64,000 nucleotides of DNA from assembly GCA_017303905.1 (NCBI GenBank), contig JAFLBH010000001.1, positions 124,001 through 188,000 of the forward strand. Direction: 5' to 3'. This document shows positions 59,592 to 64,000 of the stretch, in pieces. Both the position numbers and the translations under genes were made by a program. The stretch is from Bacteroidota bacterium (GTDB lineage Bacteria > Bacteroidota > Bacteroidia > B-17B0 > Aurantibacillaceae). The notes beneath the pieces are model-generated. The model was not told the origin of the DNA, searched no databases, and saw only the letters and a program-made list of their open reading frames with translations. Within the stretch, counting starts at the first letter, position 1. Every line of letters starts with the position of its first letter.

Positions 59592-60223
59592 TGGAAATTG
59601 TAATCAGTTCATATTGCCGCATTAAAAACAACGCTTTGATCGTTAACGGAAAATCTATTCAGTTAGCTAAACAAGATTCGGCTGCATTTTTTCTGGCAGA
59701 GACTTACAAAATTTTAGGGCTCAATTATCCTAAGTTTCACAAAATGGACGGCCTATGTAAGTTAGGCTTGTTAGCGACAGAAGCTGTCCTGCAAAACTCA
59801 GGCTTTTTAGAGAGACATGCCCTTGATAAAATCGGTATTTTGATGGCCAATAAAGCCTCCAGTTTGGAAACCGACCGTGTTCATCAACTAAGTATATCAG
59901 ATAAAGAAAAGTATCTTCCTTCGCCTTCGGTATTTGTATATACACTTCCAAATATCGTGATTGGTGAAATTGCCATCAAACACAAAATTACCGGGGAGAA
60001 TGCTTTTTTCGTTGAGCCTTCATTCAATACAAACCTAATGTTACAACAAAACAACCTCATGCTTAAACAAAGCGAGGTTTCGGCTGTTATTTCGGGATGG
60101 GTTGATTTTGATAACGGTCACGTGGATGCCCTCATTTATTTAGCCGAAATAGCTGACGATTCAATAAAAAAACTTAATTTTAAGCCACTTAACAAGGAAC
60201 TACTTAAACAACTTTATCAATAA
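59591..60223 (+). CDS. ketosynthase-like N-terminal domain protein, non-catalytic
   Basis: This 210-residue protein resembles the N-terminal half of ketosynthases (family of stand-alone 'beta-ketoacyl synthase N-terminal' proteins seen in aryl-polyene clusters). LPNIVIGEIAIKHKITGEN fits the KAS core, but no active-site Cys or His is present. It may act as a partner for the adjacent ketosynthase or ACP. Its start overlaps the first KAS gene. Confidence 0.75.
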   Translation: MEIVISSYCRIKNNALIVNGKSIQLAKQDSAAFFLAETYKILGLNYPKFHKMDGLCKLGLLATEAVLQNSGFLERHALDKIGILMANKASSLETDRVHQLSISDKEKYLPSPSVFVYTLPNIVIGEIAIKHKITGENAFFVEPSFNTNLMLQQNNLMLKQSEVSAVISGWVDFDNGHVDALIYLAEIADDSIKKLNFKPLNKELLKQLYQ

Positions 60224-60226
60224 ATT

Positions 60227-60484
60227 ATGGACGCATTAATAGAAAAATTAAAAGTGCAGATTATCGAACAGCTGAATTTAGCTGAAGTAAAACCCGAAGA
60301 CATTAATCCTGATTCACCATTATTTGGTGACGGACTAGGTTTGGATTCTATCGATGCCTTGGAATTAATCGTATTACTTGAAAAGCATTATGCGATTAAG
60401 ATTCAAAATCCTGCCGATGGCAAAAAGATTTTCGAATCAGTTCGTACAATGGCAGAATTTATTAAATCGCAAGGTAAAGCTTAA
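60227..60484 (+). CDS. acyl carrier protein
   Basis: This 85-residue helical protein has the phosphopantetheine site GLDSIDALEL, with S41 as the attachment residue. It is cluster-specific, lying between two ketosynthases, and is not the housekeeping acpP (no fabF/fabD neighbours). It would carry the growing chain. Confidence 0.95.
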   Translation: MDALIEKLKVQIIEQLNLAEVKPEDINPDSPLFGDGLGLDSIDALELIVLLEKHYAIKIQNPADGKKIFESVRTMAEFIKSQGKA

Positions 60485-61678
60485 TTGTCGTCACCGATTT
60501 TTATAAGCGGACTTGGCATGATTTCGGCCATTGGCAACAATGTGCAGGAAGCTTATGCAAACTTATCTAATGCTAAAAGCGGTATTGGGAAAATCCACCA
60601 TTTGAACACACGTTACAAAGATGAATTTGTAGCAGGTGAAATAAAACTTTCCAATAACGATTTAATGGATTACATCCGTTTTAAATCTCCTGCTCTCAAT
60701 CGTACCTCCATGCTTGGCATTGCTGCGGCAAGTGAAGCTTTAAAACATTCAGGTATTGATTTAAATGACGGCATGCGTACCGGATTAATTTCATCTACTA
60801 CTGTAGCCGGAATGTGTAAAACAGAATTGTTTTACAAGGAGATGGTCGATAAGTCTTTGCATCTGGAAGTTTTAGACGCGCATGATTGCGGTGAGAGCAC
60901 AGAAGAAATTGCCGATTATTTAGGCGTAAAAGATTTTGTGACAACGATCTCTACAGCTTGCTCCTCAGCTGCCAATGCAGTGATGCTTGGAAGCAGAATG
61001 ATAAAACAAGGCATGTTGGATCGTGTGATTGTTGGAGGTGTAGATGCCTTATCAAAGTTTACTTTCAACGGTTTTAACACCTTAATGATTCTGGATAAAG
61101 AATGGTGCAAGCCTTTTGATGAAAATCGCAGAGGCTTGAATCTCGGTGAAGCCGGCGCCTTTATTGTTATCGAAAGCGAAGCTTCTCTTAAAAAGAGAAA
61201 CGGAAAAGCACTGGCAACTGTTGCCGGTTATGCTAACGCTAATGACGCCTATCATCAAACAGCTTCATCTCCCGACGGATTTGGCGCTACCATGGCTATA
61301 CAACAAGCATTAAAAATGAGTGGCTTATCCCCCGCGCAAATTGATTACATCAATATGCATGGTACAGGTACGCCAAACAATGATCAATCGGAAAGCAAAG
61401 CTACCATTAATGTTTTTGGTAATAATGTTCCTAAATTCAGTTCTACAAAAGCTTATACCGGACATACCTTAGCGCCTGCCGCAGGGGTAGAAGCCGTTAT
61501 ATCCATTTTATCGATACTGAATGATAAAATATTTCCCAACCTTAATTTCACTACACCCATTGCTGAGTTCGGACTTAGTCCGGTTACAAAGGTAACTTCG
61601 CACAGAATGAATCATGTACTTTCCAATTCATTCGGGTTTGGCGGTAATTGTTCATCTTTAATCTTTTCAAGAGTATAA
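60485..61678 (+). CDS. beta-ketoacyl-ACP synthase, second copy
   Basis: This 397-residue enzyme has C159 in STACSSAAN, H292 in NMHGTGTP and H327 in YTGHTLAPA, an intact KAS triad. The start is TTG directly after the ACP stop. With the ACP it forms a minimal chain-extension set. It overlaps the following KAS-like gene by one base (TAATG). Confidence 0.92.
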   Translation: MSSPIFISGLGMISAIGNNVQEAYANLSNAKSGIGKIHHLNTRYKDEFVAGEIKLSNNDLMDYIRFKSPALNRTSMLGIAAASEALKHSGIDLNDGMRTGLISSTTVAGMCKTELFYKEMVDKSLHLEVLDAHDCGESTEEIADYLGVKDFVTTISTACSSAANAVMLGSRMIKQGMLDRVIVGGVDALSKFTFNGFNTLMILDKEWCKPFDENRRGLNLGEAGAFIVIESEASLKKRNGKALATVAGYANANDAYHQTASSPDGFGATMAIQQALKMSGLSPAQIDYINMHGTGTPNNDQSESKATINVFGNNVPKFSSTKAYTGHTLAPAAGVEAVISILSILNDKIFPNLNFTTPIAEFGLSPVTKVTSHRMNHVLSNSFGFGGNCSSLIFSRV

Positions 61679-62736
61679 TGGCAGCCAAAGCTTATATCAT
61701 AGGAACAGGTTGCATTTCTCCACAAAACACCACGGATGAAAACTACTTTTTTGAAACCATAATTGGTCCGAATGGCGATCACTTTCCGGCAATTGAACCT
61801 TCCTATAAAGAACACATCAATCCGAATATGCTGCGCCGAATGGGACGCGCCATTAAAATGGGAGCCTCGGCTGCACGAATGGCCATGACAGAAGCGAAGT
61901 TAGAAAATGTAGATGCGATTATGTCAGGTACCGGATTAGGTTGCTTTGAAGACAGTGAAAAATTTCTACTTGCGATTTTAAATAACGACGAACAGTTCCT
62001 CACCCCTACTTCATTTATTCAATCAACACACAACACCGTTGGTTCACAAGTAGCGCTGATAATGAAATGTCACGAGTATAATTATACGTATACGCATCGT
62101 GGATTTTCATTTGAGAGCTCAGTGATGGATGCGCTGTTAAGTTTAAATGAAGGCAAGAAGAATATTTTAATTGGCGGAATAGAAGAACACACTCCTTTAT
62201 TTGTTGAACTTAACCGCCAAGCTAAAAAATTTAACACGGATACAACGCATCCTTTATTTGAAGGTAAAACCCACGGCATTCAAATGGGAGAAGGCTCTGC
62301 TTTCTTTGTAGTATCTTCCGAAAAACAAAATGCACAATCGTCTATCGACGGCATTAGTTTTTTATACAAACCAAAGTCGTCAAAAGAAGTTTTAGATAAA
62401 ATCAATCAGTTTCTTGATTCACAAAATACGGCGCTTGATAATATAGATCTCGTTTTATTTGGTTTTTCAGGTGACTCCGACTTCGATAATTATCTTCTTG
62501 AATTGCTTCCTTTAGTTTCGAATCATTCCGCAACAGCTCATTATAAACACTTATGCGGCGATTATCATACTGCCGGTGCATTTGCCACCTGGTTAGCTGA
62601 TAAAATTATTCGTAAGCAAGAGATTCCTCATACCATCCGTATCAATCATCACACCAAAACAAGCATTAAAAGCATCTTGATTATTAATGCGTATTTGGGC
62701 ATTAATTATTCTTTCACCTTATTAAGACAATGCTAA
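61678..62736 (+). CDS. degenerate ketosynthase, chain-length-factor-like
   Basis: This 352-residue protein has the ketosynthase fold (GTGCISPQN at the start, GTGLGCFEDSEKFL near 84), but the nucleophile region reads THRGFSFESS with no cysteine, and the first active histidine is replaced (LFGFSGDSD). Such inactive partners pair with an active KAS and set chain length in polyketide-like systems. It most likely pairs with the KAS at 60485 or 58452. Confidence 0.75.
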   Translation: MAAKAYIIGTGCISPQNTTDENYFFETIIGPNGDHFPAIEPSYKEHINPNMLRRMGRAIKMGASAARMAMTEAKLENVDAIMSGTGLGCFEDSEKFLLAILNNDEQFLTPTSFIQSTHNTVGSQVALIMKCHEYNYTYTHRGFSFESSVMDALLSLNEGKKNILIGGIEEHTPLFVELNRQAKKFNTDTTHPLFEGKTHGIQMGEGSAFFVVSSEKQNAQSSIDGISFLYKPKSSKEVLDKINQFLDSQNTALDNIDLVLFGFSGDSDFDNYLLELLPLVSNHSATAHYKHLCGDYHTAGAFATWLADKIIRKQEIPHTIRINHHTKTSIKSILIINAYLGINYSFTLLRQC

Positions 62737-63479
62737 ACCATCGGTTTGTAACGGCGCTATTTGCTATTTCAATCGGCTTGGTATTTTTGTTGTGCGCCAT
62801 TGGAAGCACTGCTTTTTACCTATGGCAAATCATTCTTCTACTTGCTTATTTAAGCATAGAATTTTTAGGTGCTTATTTTATTGGTTTAAACTTTCACTTG
62901 AAATCTGTTAATCATCTGGATAAAACAAAAAAACAAATTGCGTTGACCTTTGATGACGGACCGTGCACACCGCAAACGCTTGCCGTTTTAGATACGCTAA
63001 AAAAACATCAAGTAAAAGCCACCTTTTTTGTGATAGGTAAAAACATTACAGCAAATGAATCCGTCTTAAAACGCACAGTGGAAGAAGGCCATTCGATTGG
63101 CTCTCACAGTTACTCACATCATTTTTGGATTGATCTATGGAGTGCTAAAAAACTGGAAGCTGACATTCAGCAAAGCCTTGATAGCATCAAAAAAGTAACC
63201 GGTGAAGACACTAAATTATTTCGTCCGCCCTATGGCGTTACTACACCTAATTTTGCCTACGTTCTAAAAAAACTCAATTTAACATCCATTGGCTGGAATG
63301 TGCGTTCTTATGACACTTCCACTGCCGACCTTAACAAAATTTTAGAGAGAGTTTTAAGTCAAACTAAAAACGGTTCAGTAATTTTGTTACACGACCGTTT
63401 AAACATAATGCCGGAACTTTTAGATAAATTAATTCCGGCTTTAAAAGAACGTCAATTTGAATTTGTCACACTTTCATAA
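62730..63479 (+). CDS. NodB-type polysaccharide deacetylase
   Basis: This 249-residue protein has two N-terminal membrane helices (about 6-55) and a NodB deacetylase domain: TFDDGP (D75, D76), HSYSHH (H126, H130) and RPPYG. It probably removes acetyl groups from a glycan or acylated sugar at the outer side of the membrane. In aryl-polyene clusters of Bacteroidota such a gene often sits here. It overlaps the previous gene by 7 bases. Confidence 0.9.
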   Translation: MLNHRFVTALFAISIGLVFLLCAIGSTAFYLWQIILLLAYLSIEFLGAYFIGLNFHLKSVNHLDKTKKQIALTFDDGPCTPQTLAVLDTLKKHQVKATFFVIGKNITANESVLKRTVEEGHSIGSHSYSHHFWIDLWSAKKLEADIQQSLDSIKKVTGEDTKLFRPPYGVTTPNFAYVLKKLNLTSIGWNVRSYDTSTADLNKILERVLSQTKNGSVILLHDRLNIMPELLDKLIPALKERQFEFVTLS

Positions 63480-64000
63480 ATGAAAAAATTAATTCTTTTA
63501 ATATTCATTGCTCATTTTGGTTTAGCTCAAAATTTTAAAACAGTTAAAGACACTGCTGCTTTACGTTTAAAAGTGGAACAAATGAGTAAAACAGTCAACA
63601 GCATTGAAAGCGATTTTACACAAGAAAAGAATTTGAGTTTGTTGTCGGAGAAAATACTCAGCAAAGGTCATTTTGTATTTAAAAAAGAGAATTTATTACG
63701 TTGGGAATACAGCACACCCTACAAGTACTTAATTGTGATTAATAAAGATAAGATATGGATAAAGGATGAGAAAAAAACAGCTAAGTATGACATGAACAGC
63801 AACAAGGTGTTTAAAGAAATCAATGATATTATGATTTCCTGCGTACAAGGCAATATTTTTAAATCCGGAAAGTTTAAAGTGGCTTATTTTGAGAATGAAA
63901 AGTACTACAAACTCGAGCTAACCCCGCTTCAAAAAAACATGAAAGAAAGCCTTAAAAAGATAAACATGTATTTTGATAAAAGCGTAACTTCGGTGTCTAA
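63480..64000 (+). CDS. LolA-like outer-membrane lipoprotein carrier (3' end outside window)
   Basis: At least 173 residues are visible, with signal peptide MKKLILLIFIAHFGLAQ. The LolA-like beta-sheet follows: SIESDFTQEKNLSLL, then SKGHFVFKKENLLRWEY. Its start is directly after the deacetylase stop. A LolA-like protein inside a polyene cluster is typical and probably moves a lipid-like product or precursor through the periplasm. The C-terminus and the rest of the cluster lie beyond base 64000. Confidence 0.88.
   Translation, partial: MKKLILLIFIAHFGLAQNFKTVKDTAALRLKVEQMSKTVNSIESDFTQEKNLSLLSEKILSKGHFVFKKENLLRWEYSTPYKYLIVINKDKIWIKDEKKTAKYDMNSNKVFKEINDIMISCVQGNIFKSGKFKVAYFENEKYYKLELTPLQKNMKESLKKINMYFDKSVTSVS

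Noticed and set aside
1-64000. CRISPR arrays, insertion sequences or prophage
   Set aside because: No regular spaced repeats, transposases, integrases or phage structural genes were seen.

Overview
This window is a piece of a bacterial chromosome from the phylum Bacteroidota, probably a flavobacteria-like lineage; I cannot place it more precisely. The evidence is: TAnnTTTG promoter boxes placed very close to start codons, almost no Shine-Dalgarno sequences, a GldM/PorM gliding and secretion protein, a type IX secretion (T9SS) C-terminal sorting domain, a TonB-dependent receptor with a carboxypeptidase-like N-terminal domain, an S9B dipeptidyl peptidase and AT-rich DNA. No phage, insertion sequence, integrase or CRISPR array is visible. 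Gene order looks chromosomal throughout, with short gaps and many overlaps.

Layout. 1-12.2 kb: a truncated M1 aminopeptidase, hemE, a lipoprotein plus a large exported MORN-repeat protein, a TolC-type porin, a cluster of three tiny exported peptides leading into a TonB-dependent receptor, and a TPR-SpoIIE phosphatase. 12.3-26 kb: gltX with a clear terminator, a TPR-caspase (C14) gene in tandem with a giant beta-propeller/SpoIIE sensor, tex, two small membrane proteins, purD and a very basic exported protein. 26-38 kb: selU-selD (selenium modification of tRNA), a PH-like membrane protein, an MltD-like murein transglycosylase, arsC-like and hydrolase genes, a lone gldM, prfB with its programmed frameshift, two HTTM-type membrane genes, a DPP-IV peptidase and a CHAP-like protein. 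38-47 kb: a STAS-like protein with pyruvate kinase, trmB, tryptophanase behind a structured leader, a glycosyltransferase, an agmatinase-family enzyme, pdxH, yqgE/algH and a tRNA-Leu with a duplicated 3' flank. 47-57.6 kb: a tight operon (TMTC-like glycosyltransferase, cupin, T9SS-exported Omp28-like protein, acetyltransferase), an ECF sigma factor with two small downstream genes, and a 1209-residue NtrY-like histidine kinase. 57.6-64 kb: an enoyl-CoA hydratase followed by the start of a polyketide-like cluster (two complete ketosynthases, two degenerate ketosynthases, an acyl carrier protein, a polysaccharide deacetylase and a LolA-like protein). This resembles the aryl-polyene/flexirubin pigment clusters of Bacteroidota and runs off the right edge.

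How it works together. Much of the window is housekeeping: haem, purine, PLP, tRNA charging and modification, translation termination and glycolysis. The accessory part is largely about the cell envelope and signalling. Two SpoIIE phosphatases share nearly the same C-terminal half but carry different sensor halves, and one sits directly behind a caspase-like protease. The best candidates for something undescribed are the small cysteine-rich lipoprotein/peptide cluster in front of the TonB receptor (7.0-10.3 kb) and the caspase/SpoIIE pair (14.2-19.7 kb).

Two genome-style features stand out. Seven of the eight convergent gene junctions overlap by exactly four bases (TTAA or CTAA), so both genes share one stop-codon tetranucleotide. 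Several genes also start within a few bases of a TAnnTTTG box, which suggests leaderless or nearly leaderless transcripts. TTG and GTG starts are used repeatedly.
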